This document shows, piece after piece, positions 7,226 through 14,504 of a stretch of 21,991 nt of DNA. The stretch comes from DATDCY01 sp031406795 [NCBI: Candidatus Rokuibacteriota bacterium] (GTDB lineage: Bacteria > JAUVQV01). Position numbers and translations under genes: made by a program. The notes under the pieces were generated by a model, which saw only the letters and a program-made list of their open reading frames with translations, did no database searches and was not told where the DNA came from. The first letter of the stretch is position 1. Every line of letters starts with the position of its first letter. The DNA lies in contig JANOHV010000139.1 in NCBI GenBank assembly GCA_031406795.1, forward strand, positions 1 through 21,991, written 5' to 3'.

Positions 7226-7243
7226 AAAACCTGGGGCCTGGGC

Positions 7244-7377
7244 AGCGCGCCTTCCTTCGCCGACAGACAGATCGCCGCTGTGGCGGCGTGAACGGTTTGG
7301 TTCTTGTCACGCGAAAGGTGAAGGACTTTCGGCACTTCAAAGCGCTCCGTCTCGAGAACTGGTTCGTCCCGGACTAA
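7244..7377 (+). pseudogene. C-terminal fragment of a second PIN toxin, frameshifted
   Basis: The frame before about 7287 reads APSFADRQIAAVAA. From 7288 another frame reads VNGLVLVTRKVKDFRHFKAL then RLENWFVPD and TAA at 7375. Joined by a single-base shift these form the end of a VapC-type PIN domain (FADxQIAAxAxxNGLxLVTRNxKDF). The N-terminal two thirds are missing. It follows the previous PIN pseudogene directly. Confidence 0.65.
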
Positions 7378-7465
7378 TTACACGGTGATCCCCGCCTGAT
7401 CGAAGGGCCCGCAGGTTCCCTCTCGACTCATAGGTTTGGAGGGACTTTTCGACTAAAATGTCTTC

Positions 7466-7657
7466 GTGAAGCCCAAGTCACTCGCCGAGTCAAATTCGTA
7501 CCTCAAGGGCAAGCAACCCTTGGCGGCTGTCTTCGCGCGGACCGTTGAGAGTTCTACGGCCATCGAGGGTGTCCACCTCAAGCTTGAAGGACACAAGTTA
7601 AGCACAACTACAGGGAAGCGGAACTGCTCCCGTAGCCGCGCAAAGGCTTCTCGTTAA
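7466..7657 (+). CDS. Small protein with Fic-inhibitor-like motif, function unknown
   Basis: A 63-codon frame from GTG 7466. Its first half looks like a real conserved small protein: MKPKSLAESNSYLKGKQPLA, then VFARTVESSTAIEGVHLKL. The segment S30-TAI-E34-G35 fits the [S/T]xxxE[G/N] inhibition motif of Fic antitoxins, and the same pattern (SSEIEG, TTAAIEG) occurs in the Fic proteins of this window. The last third is probably not native because it runs into the 43-bp dispersed repeat in a low-complexity Arg/Ser/Lys frame. No Fic gene adjoins it, and I see no convincing ribosome site. It may be a class-I-type Fic antitoxin or an unrelated small protein. Confidence 0.4.
   Translation: MKPKSLAESNSYLKGKQPLAAVFARTVESSTAIEGVHLKLEGHKLSTTTGKRNCSRSRAKASR
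7614..7656 (+). repeat. 43-bp dispersed repeat, copy 2
   Basis: Five mismatches to 4512-4554. It contains the dyad-like GGAACTGCTCC and ends 16 bp before the start of the HIT-gene remnant. The pairing of this repeat with HIT pieces is the same at both loci. Confidence 0.6.
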
Positions 7658-7672
7658 CGGCTGGGAGGCTTG

Positions 7673-7806
7673 ATGAGAACGCCCGTCAGCACGGACTGCC
7701 CGTTCTGCCAACCCGCCCGCGAGCGCATTCACGCTACGACGGCGACGTGCCCGACCCGCGCGGCGGCGTGCGCTGGGTGATCCCCACCAAGGGGAATTAC
7801 CTGTCG
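7673..7806 (+). pseudogene. HIT-family gene remnant with internal deletion
   Basis: From ATG 7673, MRTPVSTDCPFCQPARERIH matches the N-terminus of HIT hydrolases (the CPFC zinc-knuckle pair). After a frame change near 7730, RYDGDVPDPRGGVRWVIPTK and GNYL match the C-terminus of the same family. The middle, including the histidine triad, is gone (I estimate about 90 residues). The C-terminal part is in frame with the PLD-helicase coding region that follows, so HIT and helicase may once have been adjacent or fused. Confidence 0.65.
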
Positions 7807-10265
7807 CCCCCTTCGACCAGCTCAGGACGAACGGTTACGCCTGAGGCCTCCGCCGCCGAATCGCCCTCCCCCGACCGCTCCCGCCTCATCTCCGGCGGCG
7901 CCGACGACCCGCTGCTGCATTGTCTCAGCGAGGAGTTCACCCGCGCCGACCAGGTCGATATCGCCGTCGGCTTCGTGATGCCCAGCGGCGTCCACCGCAT
8001 CGAGACGCACCTCCGCGACTTCCTCGAGCGCGGCGGCCGTCTGCGCCTGCTGACCGGCGACTACCTCGGCGTCACTGACCCCGACGCACTTGTCCGCCTG
8101 CTCGACCTCGAGGGCGACCGCCAACTCCGGGTGTTCGAAACGGGAAGCAGGTGTCCCGTCGCCTTCCACCCCAAAGCCTACGTCTTCATGCGCGCCGGCG
8201 GCGACGGCGTGGCCTTCGTCGGCAGCTCCAACCTCTCCGAGTCGGCGCTCCTGACCGGCATCGAATGGAGCTACCGCACGGTCTCCTCGACGGACGCCCC
8301 TGCCTTCGCCGGTATCACCCAGGTCTTCGAGAGCCTCTTCCAGCACCCGTCCGCGCGGGAGCTGACGGCCGCGTGGGTCGACAGCTACCGCCAGCGCAGG
8401 AAGATCGCCCCCCGGCCGGAGACCGCGGCCCCGCCCGTCGATGTCGAACTCGAACCGCAGGCAGTCATCCCGCCGCACGCGGTCCAGCTCGAAGCGCTCG
8501 CCGCGCTGGAGAAAACCCGCGCCGACGGAAACACCGCCGGGCTCGTCGTCCTCGCGACCGGCCTCGGCAAGACCTGGCTCAGCGCCTTCGACTCGAACCG
8601 CCCCGAGTATCGCCGGATCCTCTTCGTCGCCCACCGCCCACCTCGAGCGCTTCAGTCGCGACGCCTTCGACTACATCGTCGTCGACGAGTTCCACCACGC
8701 GGCCGCCGCGACCTATCGGCGCCTCATCGACTGGTTCCGCCCCAGGTTCCTCCTCGGCCTCACTGCCACGCCGGAGCGCACCGACGGGGGCGACCTGCTC
8801 GCGCTCTGCCAGGAGAACCTCGCCTACCGCTGCGACCTGGTCGAGGGCGTCCGGCGAGACCTGCTCAAGCCTCGGACCCTGTTCGGCCTGCCGCCGGGGG
8901 AACAGGCTGTTCTCGACCTGCTGGAGAGGGCGCGCGGCGGCCCCATCGAGATCGCCCCCGGGTGCTTCGTAACGTACGAGCTGGAGACCATCGACATCCT
9001 CGGCGGGCTGGTCCGGCCGCCGACCACGGACGCCCTGCGGCGCTACTACGAGGACTTCGTCGAACTGCACGGCCTGCGCCCGCGGCTATCGAGGCCTTCC
9101 ACGACGGCTACACCCCGCGCGCGATGCGGCCCCGGCACGGATCCTGGCTCGGCTTCATCGCCTCGATGCCTGCTAATACCGCTTCCCCGGCGAGATCGGG
9201 ATCGAGCAACTCGGCGACGCCGTCGCGCATCTGGCATCCCGGAACCACCTGTTGCGCGACGATCTCGGACCCAGAGTCGACCAGACGGACGGCCTGCGGC
9301 GGCTCCTCGAGGAGAATCCCATCGCCGCCTGGGTCGGCGGCAGTGGCACGGGAGGCACACCGTACTTCGCGTATGAAGGGGGCGTCTTCAGATCTAAGCT
9401 CCCGACTGAGCCGGCGGAAAGGACGGCATTCCAGGAGCTGACTCGCGAGATCGTCGACTGGCGGCTCGCCAATTACCTTCAGCGGCACGAGCGCCAACCC
9501 GACGACGAAGTCGGATTCGTCTGCAAAGTATCGCATTCGGGCGGCAAGCCGATCCTCCGCCTCCCCGACCGCGAGAGCCACCCAGACCTGCCGTCCGGTC
9601 CGACGCCCCTCGAGATCGACGGGATTCCCTTCGACGCGGACTTCGTCAAGGTCGCCCTCAACGTCGTCCGCCAGCCGGACAACGCGCAGAATCAGCTGCC
9701 CGGCATCCTGCGGGGATGGTTCGGTCCCGAGGCCGGATTGCCCGGGACCAGGCATGAGGTACGGTTGGAGAAGACGGAGGCGGGATGGAGGATGAAACCA
9801 CTCGGGCGGCGGGAGGGCCAACTGCAAATCTGGCGGCGATATTCGCGCGAGGAGATTCCGAAACTCTTCGGGTTCCCCTTCTCCGTGGCTGTTTGGAACG
9901 TCGGCTTCGTCGCCAGTTTCCAGGGGCATCTGTTTTTGTTGGTCACCGTGGATAAGAGTGGCAAGGGCACAGATTTCCAATATCTCGATCGTTTTCTCTC
10001 ACCTGATGTTTTTGAATGGAAGAGCCAGAATCGCACGACGCAGGCAAGCAACCACGGTCAACTCATCAGAGATCACAAAGTCCGCGGAGTTGCTGTTCAC
10101 CTGTTCATCCGAAAGAGCGGCAAGATTCCAGGCGGTGGGGCCTCCCCCTTCCTTTACTGCGGCAACGTGGCGTTCACTGACTGGGAAGGCGAAACGCCGA
10201 TTACCGTCCACTGGCGGCTGCCGGAGGCGGTGCCGGAACGGCTACGGGCAGAACTCGGGATTTGA
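7807..10265 (+). pseudogene. PLD / SF2 helicase / DUF3427 protein gene, decayed
   Basis: The intact family joins a phospholipase-D-like domain, a DEAD/DEAH (SF2) helicase and a C-terminal DUF3427 domain. Here the PLD part is in frame 1 (about 7900-8420, HPKAYVF and GSSNLSESALLTG), followed by the Walker A segment VLATGLGKTW and motif Ia FVAHR (8626). The frame then shifts and motif II VVDEFHHAA and motif III LGLTATPERTDGG appear in frame 2. It returns to frame 1 near 9080 (IEAFHDGYTPRAM), and from about 9180 frame 3 runs to TGA 10265. The last part includes DUF3427 (FEWKSQNRTTQASNHGQLIR, SPFLYCGNVAFTDWEGE). Helicase motifs IV-VI are absent between 8880 and 9000, so a deletion is likely. At least three frame breaks make a working protein improbable. 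Confidence 0.8.
7808..7834. repeat. REP-like palindromic element
   Basis: The core TTCGACCAGCTCAGGACGAA has the form of the widespread REP sequence that translates as PELVEG on one strand and STSSGRT on the other. Arms TTCG/CGAA enclose it. Only one element is seen. It lies in the linker between the HIT remnant and the PLD domain and is read in frame. Confidence 0.55.
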
Positions 10266-10388
10266 ATAGAGCGGGTGGTAAACTCGGGCTAGTTCCTCAT
10301 GGCATTGTTCTTAGGGCTTGACCCCAACGGACGCAAAATCAGGCCGGACTCATGACGTCACGACTGCCGAGAAGATCGGAGTGACCGC

Positions 10389-10685
10389 ATGGCGCACGCC
10401 ATTTCGAACGTCATCCTCGTGCGGACGGCGGAGATGGCTTCCGCCGACTAGGTCGAAATCCTGGTCTCGTTCATCAAGTGGTCGGGTCTGCGCCTGCTCA
10501 TCCCGGCTTTCGAGGAGTTGCGCGCGCGCCGCATCCCGGTCCGGGTGATCACCACCTCCTGTATGGGCGCCCCCGATCCCCCTACGGTGGAGTGGCTCGC
10601 CCGCCTGCAGAACGTGAAAGTCCGCGTCTCCTACGACACCCAGCGCACCCTCCTTCACGCCAAGGCCTACCACATGCCCCTCCTT
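10389..10685 (+). pseudogene. Second PLD-domain remnant of a helicase-type gene
   Basis: The frame from ATG 10389 reads ...AEMASAD, TAG (10449-10451), then VEILVSFIKWSGLRLLIPAF, a continuing PLD fold (RRIPVRVITTSCMGAPDPPT, NVKVRVSYDTQRTLLHAKAY) and the HxK motif in LHAKAY. This is the N-terminal PLD part typical of helicase proteins like the preceding gene, but from a different paralogue. It is broken by an amber codon and cut off after the HxK motif. The rest (10686-10779) is unrelated. The gap 10266-10388 holds nothing recognisable. Confidence 0.7.
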
Positions 10686-10779
10686 GCTGTTCAGCCCTTC
10701 GCCAGATTTGGTATTCATGGGCCTTTGCCCCCCCACCAGCGCCATTGGCCTTTCTCCGCCCGCATGATACGTTCTGGCC

Positions 10780-11223
10780 ATGCGCTACTCCGAAGCCCGC
10801 ACCGGCCGCGTCTTCGTCGTCCGTCTCGAGACGGGCGACCGCCTGCCCGACGCCATCGAGCGGCTCGCCGTGGAGCAGGGGATCGCCTGCGGCTTCCTGG
10901 TGGTGCTCGGCGGCGCCGATGACGGCAGCCGCATCGTCACCGGCCCGGAGGACGGCGCCGCCCTCCCCCCGATCCCGATGATCCACCGCATCGCTGGCGT
11001 CCATGAGATCGCCGGGGTCGGGACGATCTTCCCCGACGCGCAAGGGAAGCCGTCGCTGCATCTGCACGCCGCGCTGGGGCGGGGCGGCGCGGCCGTTGCC
11101 GGCTGCACCCGCCCGGGCATCGACATCTGGACGGTCGGCGAAGCGGTGCTCGTCGAGCTGCTGGGGACCGGCGCCCGGCGCGAGCTCGACCCGGCGACGG
11201 GGTTCTCCCTGCTCGAGCCGTAG
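10780..11223 (+). CDS. PPC/DUF296 domain protein
   Basis: A 147-residue single-domain protein of the PPC (plant and prokaryote conserved, DUF296) family. Family members form trimers, and the domain is linked to AT-hook DNA-binding proteins in plants; bacterial roles are unclear. Visible features are FVVRLETGDRLPDAIERLAV, CGFLVVLGGADDG, HEIAGVGTIFPDAQGKPSLH, HLHAALGRGG with the conserved histidines, and TVGEAVLVELLG. Length matches the family. The ribosome site is weak. The gene is intact and reads away from the PLD remnant. Nothing ties it to the surrounding toxin modules. Confidence 0.88.
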   Translation: MRYSEARTGRVFVVRLETGDRLPDAIERLAVEQGIACGFLVVLGGADDGSRIVTGPEDGAALPPIPMIHRIAGVHEIAGVGTIFPDAQGKPSLHLHAALGRGGAAVAGCTRPGIDIWTVGEAVLVELLGTGARRELDPATGFSLLEP

Positions 11224-11341
11224 ACGGCACCGGGGAAGGCGCGGGTGGGGCGGCTGCACCTGGTCGTCAGCAGTTCCAGAAGACGGAGGCGGAGATGTTC
11301 GAGATGAATCGCCGGGGTGGGTGAGCGCGGGGTGAAGGAGT

Positions 11342-11704
11342 CTACATCCCTTTGTCACCGGGAGCTTGCGGGACGAGTGGCTCGAGCATCTTGATCAACT
11401 CGGCAATGCGCTCGGTGGCAACGCGCCAGAGGAGTTCGTGCTTGATCTCGCCATATTCATGAACCAGCACATTTCTCTGATTGATGACCTTGCGCCAGGG
11501 GATCTCCGGATGGCTCGACTGGAATCCCGCGGAAACCTTGTTCGCCGCTTCACCGATGATCTCGACATGGCGCTCGACAGCGCCGCGCAACAGCCTGCTC
11601 TTCAGGTAGTCGTGTAGTGTCTTGCCGGCAACAAACTCGCTGATGGCCCGCGCCGCGTCGAGCATGTCCCAGAGGTAAGCGGCGTCCGCTTTTTCAGGCT
11701 GCAT
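11342..11704 (-). CDS. hepT: HEPN-domain toxin HepT (DUF86)
   Basis: A 120-residue all-helical HEPN ribonuclease-type toxin, the partner of an MNT nucleotidyltransferase. The catalytic RX4HXY motif is R77-NVLV-H82-E-Y84. It lies in IPWRKVINQRNVLVHEYGEI, flanked by the conserved helices AVERHVEIIGEAANKVS and ELLWRVATERIAELIKMLEP. The ATG at 11704 overlaps the end of mntA by 11 nt; a GTG at 11716 is also in frame. Known biology: MntA-type antitoxins AMPylate the tyrosine of RX4HXY and so silence HepT. All the needed residues are present, so the module looks functional. Confidence 0.92.
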   Translation of the reverse strand: MQPEKADAAYLWDMLDAARAISEFVAGKTLHDYLKSRLLRGAVERHVEIIGEAANKVSAGFQSSHPEIPWRKVINQRNVLVHEYGEIKHELLWRVATERIAELIKMLEPLVPQAPGDKGM

Positions 11705-12008
11705 AGAGGATTTCACGATGGTTGAGGATCTCGTGCCGCCTGAAGGGATTGCGCAGACCCGACTTATCGACGAGGTCGATATCGCGGCCGAAGATTCCGC
11801 GAAGCTCCTCGATCATCTCGGTCCACTCGTAGAGACTCCATGGGGCGTCCGGGGCGAGGTCAACGAGGATGTCCACATCGCTGTCAGGGGTGAAATCGCC
11901 GCGCAGGATGGAGCCAAAGAGGGAGAACTCGACGATCTGCCACTTGCGGCAGAATGCGGCGATCACCTCGGCAGGAGGGACTACTGGTGCGCTCGTGACT
12001 GGGACCAT
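11694..12008 (-). CDS. mntA: MNT-domain nucleotidyltransferase antitoxin MntA
   Basis: A 104-residue minimal nucleotidyltransferase of the MntA type. The signature GSX10DXD is complete: G32-S33, then D44-V45-D46, within LFGSILRGDFTPDSDVDILV. Residues SLYEWTEMIEELRGIFGRDI and LVDKSGL complete the fold. It is the first gene of the pair and is coupled to hepT by an 11-nt overlap, the common MNT-HEPN order. I took the ATG at 12008; the frame also continues to a TTG at 12026. The region upstream (12009-12128) contains no gene. Confidence 0.92.
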   Translation of the reverse strand: MVPVTSAPVVPPAEVIAAFCRKWQIVEFSLFGSILRGDFTPDSDVDILVDLAPDAPWSLYEWTEMIEELRGIFGRDIDLVDKSGLRNPFRRHEILNHREILYAA

Positions 12009-12128
12009 GGGGCTATGATGCCACAAATGAAGCCGTGCCGTGCTGATTCCGCAGAGGACGTCGACGTTAATCGCCGGGAGGTGGTTCCCCTCGAATCTTC
12101 ATACGTCATCCACAAGTCGTTGCCATAA

Positions 12129-12151
12129 ATGCATATAGCATATATATGCAT
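12129..12151. promoter_or_regulatory. Perfect 9-bp-arm palindrome, candidate antitoxin operator
   Basis: ATGCATATA (12129-12137), spacer GCATA, TATATGCAT (12143-12151). The arms are perfectly complementary. It stands out as AT-rich in GC-rich DNA and ends 23 bp before the RHH antitoxin start, where RHH dimers normally autoregulate. Confidence 0.65.
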
Positions 12152-12174
12152 CCCGTGAACCCTGAGGATGCCCG

Positions 12175-12399
12175 ATGAAGAGAACCACGCTTTTCGCCGA
12201 CGAGCAGCACATGGACGAACTCAAGGAGATCGCCCGCGAGGAGCGCAAGACCCTCGCCTCGGTCGTCCGGGAGGCGACCGCCCTCTATGTCCGCGAGAAG
12301 CGGAAGAAGAAAAAGCGGAAACTCTCGATCGTGGGTATCGGCAGCAGCGGGCGCGGCGACATCGCGGAAAAGCACGAAGAACTGCTGTGGAACGGCTGA
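12175..12399 (+). CDS. Ribbon-helix-helix antitoxin (orphan)
   Basis: A 74-residue protein starting MKRTTLFADEQHMDELKEIA, then REERKTLASVVREATALYVR: a short strand followed by two helices, the ribbon-helix-helix (CopG/Arc) plan. A lysine-rich stretch REKRKKKKRKLS and an acidic C-terminal tail ending EELLWNG follow, typical of a toxin-binding region. GAGG lies about 8 nt before the ATG at 12175. It follows the palindrome at 12129-12151. The downstream toxin is only a C-terminal stub, so the antitoxin is an orphan, perhaps kept because it controls itself or neutralises related toxins. Confidence 0.8.
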   Translation: MKRTTLFADEQHMDELKEIAREERKTLASVVREATALYVREKRKKKKRKLSIVGIGSSGRGDIAEKHEELLWNG

Positions 12400-12485
12400 A
12401 GATCACGACGATCCTCACCACGGACCGGCGCCACTTCTCGATCATCATGGGCAAGGACGGCAATCCCTACACGCTGCTGCCGTAG
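12390..12485 (+). pseudogene. VapC-type PIN toxin stub (C-terminal end only)
   Basis: A 31-codon frame overlapping the antitoxin end reads VERLKITTILTTDRRHFSII then GKDGNPYTLLP and TAG. This is the last strand-helix segment of PIN toxins (TTDRRxFSxxR). About 100 residues including all but the last catalytic position are missing. The deletion joins the antitoxin's coupled toxin start to the toxin end. Confidence 0.65.
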
Positions 12486-12514
12486 CACCCGAGTTGAAAG
12501 GTGTATAGCGTCTT

Positions 12515-12825
12515 GGACCCCGGCGCTTCATCTTCGCATCGAGGAGGGTCGCCAGAATCAGGCTGTCCAAACCCGGCAGGCCGTACTTGTTGCCAATTCG
12601 TGCGGCATGCCTGGCGGTATCCTCATCAAGACCGATCGCCGAAACGGCGAGTCGGAGATCCGCCATGATCGTTGGCCAGCGACGGAGGCGGCCGCCGAGG
12701 AGTTTCTTCTCGATCTCGAAGAGAACGATGACTGAAGTGACGATCTCCTGCTCTTCCCAGACCTTCAGGGCAATCGGGTGCTGCTCCTCGAGCGCGAAGA
12801 AGAAATCTGATATAACATCACTATG
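12515..12825 (-). pseudogene. PIN-domain toxin fragment, both ends missing
   Basis: One open frame on the minus strand reads DVISDFFFALEEQHPIALKV, QEIVTSVIVLFEIEKKLLGG (catalytic-Glu region) and ARHAARIGNKYGLPGLDSLI then LATLLDAKMKRRG (catalytic-Asp region). An in-frame TAA (12826-12828) sits just upstream where the N-terminal strand should start. After MKRRGP the sequence no longer resembles a PIN domain. It faces the VapC stub from the opposite strand. Confidence 0.6.
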
Positions 12826-12925
12826 TTACAACTGTGTGCGGGAAAGCCAAGATGATCTGAACTTTTCAATCAGCCTCGGAATTTCTGGACGATTTGAACA
12901 GTTGAAACGGAGGATAGCCGCCTCA

Positions 12926-13138
12926 CTACCGGTATGCCTCACCGCGCGGGACGATGGCGAAGACATACAGGAACCTCTCCTCCGTATTCGGTGTGAACAG
13001 CACCCGCCAACCGCCGACACGCAGCCGATAATCGCCGTGCAACACCCCAGTCAGTGCGCGAACCTGGGTGTGCAGAAGTTGATTCTCCGAGCCTGAGGAA
13101 GCGCTTCTCGGCGGTGGGTTTGACCTCAATCCGCCAGG
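12926..13138 (-). pseudogene. RelE/ParE-type toxin remnant
   Basis: The minus strand reads WRIEVKPTAEKRFLRLGE near 13138-13085, then in another frame LLHTQVRALTGVLHGDYRLR, VGGWRVLFT and FAIVPRGEAYR with stop. These are the start and end of a RelE/ParE-fold toxin (conserved GDYRLRxGxxRV and the final R..AYR). The central part is shortened and out of frame, and no start codon precedes the first part. No antitoxin gene adjoins it. Confidence 0.65.
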
Positions 13139-13145
13139 TCGGCCA

Positions 13146-14270
13146 TCAGACTTCCACTACCTCCCAGCGCAGATCATAGCTCACACTCCGGCCCCCGCCC
13201 GGCCGCCTCAGCAGAATATCGCGCGTCAGCAGGTTCTCTATCTCGCGGAAGGCCGTAGCACGGCTGGCACCGGTCATGCCAACGTACTTGCGTGTCGTGA
13301 GCCCGCCTTCGAAGCCGCCTCTTCCCGTGTCGAGGAGGCGGTTGACCACCTTCAGCTGGCGCTCGGTGAGGGGCAGGCCGGCATAGCGCCGCCAGAAACG
13401 CGCTTTGTCGAGAACCACGGCGAGCCGCTGCTCCGAGGCCGCGATCGCGCGGCCGAAGCAGCCGAGGAACCACGCGAGCCACGGGGTGAGGTCCCCTTCG
13501 CCGTTGGAGCAGCGAGCGAGCGCCGCGTAGTAATCGAGCCGTTCCTTCATAATCTGCGACGACATGCTGTAGTAGCGCGCCGGCCGGCGGTCATCGCGCG
13601 CGATCGCACGGTCGGTGAGGGCCCGGGCCAGCCGCCCGTTGCCATCTTCGTACGGATGGACCGCGACAAATCGAAAGTGCGCGACGGCGGCCCGGATCAA
13701 GCCATCCGCCGCGGGCTCATGCCGATTGAACCATGAAAGGAAAGTGCGCATCTCCCCCGGCACCGTTCTCGCCGGCGGCGCTTCGTAGTGCACGCGCTCC
13801 CGACCGGCGGCCCCGGACACGACCCTCATCGGCCCCTCACCCCGCCAGCGTCCGACGCGGATCCTGGTGAATCCCGAATAGCCTGTCGGAAACAGTGCGG
13901 CGTGCCAACCGTGCAGGTGCTGCGCTGTGAGGGGAGACGCGGCATCTGCGGTGGCATCAAGAAGCACGGAGACCAGGCCGTCGGCGCTCCGGTCAGTCGA
14001 GAGCCCGGCGGTCGGCAGGCCGAGTTGACGCGCGACCGACGAACGCACCGATTCCCGGGCGAGGATTTCCCCCTCGATCGCGGCGGTGGTGATCGCCTCA
14101 TCGGTCAACAGTTCAGCCTGGGCTTCCATGGCCAGAGCCATCCCAAGCGAGGAGACCTCCGCGAGAAGTTTGCCCTGGCGCTTGCGGCACTCCCCAAGCA
14201 GAGGCAGAAGGACGGCGGCGTCCCAGCGGAATTCGGTCCAGTCGGCGTGCTGCCAGATGAGCGTCGCCAT
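13146..14270 (-). CDS. Fic-domain protein with DUF4172 N-terminus (likely AMP-transferase)
   Basis: A 374-residue Fic protein. The catalytic loop HPYEDGNGRLAR (H205-R216) keeps every residue needed to transfer AMP from ATP to a target hydroxyl. The N-terminal DUF4172 region (WQHADWTEFRWDA and the helix with TTAAIEGE) holds the inhibitory motif T62-AAI-E66-G67 of self-inhibited class II Fic proteins. Residues 258-374 contain a winged-helix-like end (LTERQLKVVNRLLDTGRGGF, MTGASRATAFREIENL) that probably reads DNA or partner signals. It is distinct from the other two Fic genes here (the latter are close to each other). It has no adjoining antitoxin gene, as expected for class II. Confidence 0.93.
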   Translation of the reverse strand: MATLIWQHADWTEFRWDAAVLLPLLGECRKRQGKLLAEVSSLGMALAMEAQAELLTDEAITTAAIEGEILARESVRSSVARQLGLPTAGLSTDRSADGLVSVLLDATADAASPLTAQHLHGWHAALFPTGYSGFTRIRVGRWRGEGPMRVVSGAAGRERVHYEAPPARTVPGEMRTFLSWFNRHEPAADGLIRAAVAHFRFVAVHPYEDGNGRLARALTDRAIARDDRRPARYYSMSSQIMKERLDYYAALARCSNGEGDLTPWLAWFLGCFGRAIAASEQRLAVVLDKARFWRRYAGLPLTERQLKVVNRLLDTGRGGFEGGLTTRKYVGMTGASRATAFREIENLLTRDILLRRPGGGRSVSYDLRWEVVEV

Positions 14271-14294
14271 GACGAGACTATTGCATCACATCAT

Positions 14295-14321
14295 GAAGCG
14301 AATGGCAACGAGAATCGCTTC
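14295..14321. promoter_or_regulatory. Inverted repeat upstream of the Fic gene
   Basis: GAAGCGA (14295-14301) and TCGCTTC (14315-14321) with a 13-bp spacer, beginning 25 bp before the Fic start codon. It could be an operator; there is no direct evidence. Confidence 0.3.
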
Positions 14322-14366
14322 AGAGATTCTTCCTGTCCGCGCCCTTCGTCAGACTGCGTATTCCGG

Positions 14367-14460
14367 CCATGGTGACCAGCCAGTCCGGCCTCATGGTTAC
14401 CAGCAATCGGAGCGCAGCAGCGACGCCGGTCAGTTTCTTATAGCTTAGTGGTCACCATGG
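14367..14460. repeat. 12-bp inverted repeat with a third related site between
   Basis: CCATGGTGACCA (14367-14378) and TGGTCACCATGG (14449-14460) are perfect complements. A third related unit, ATGGTTACCAGC, lies between them (about 14393-14404). All share GGTNACC. The stretch 14271-14504 between the divergent Fic and the ATPase remnant holds no gene; these sites are its only structure. Confidence 0.5.
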
Positions 14461-14504
14461 TTCAAGTCGTGGCGGTCACGGGAGAAATAGCGAGCTGGCG
14501 CTCC

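Noticed and set aside
7285-7290. TGA within the PIN fragment at 7244-7377 as a selenocysteine codon
   Set aside because: The protein similarity changes frame exactly there, so it is a frameshift and not a recoded codon.
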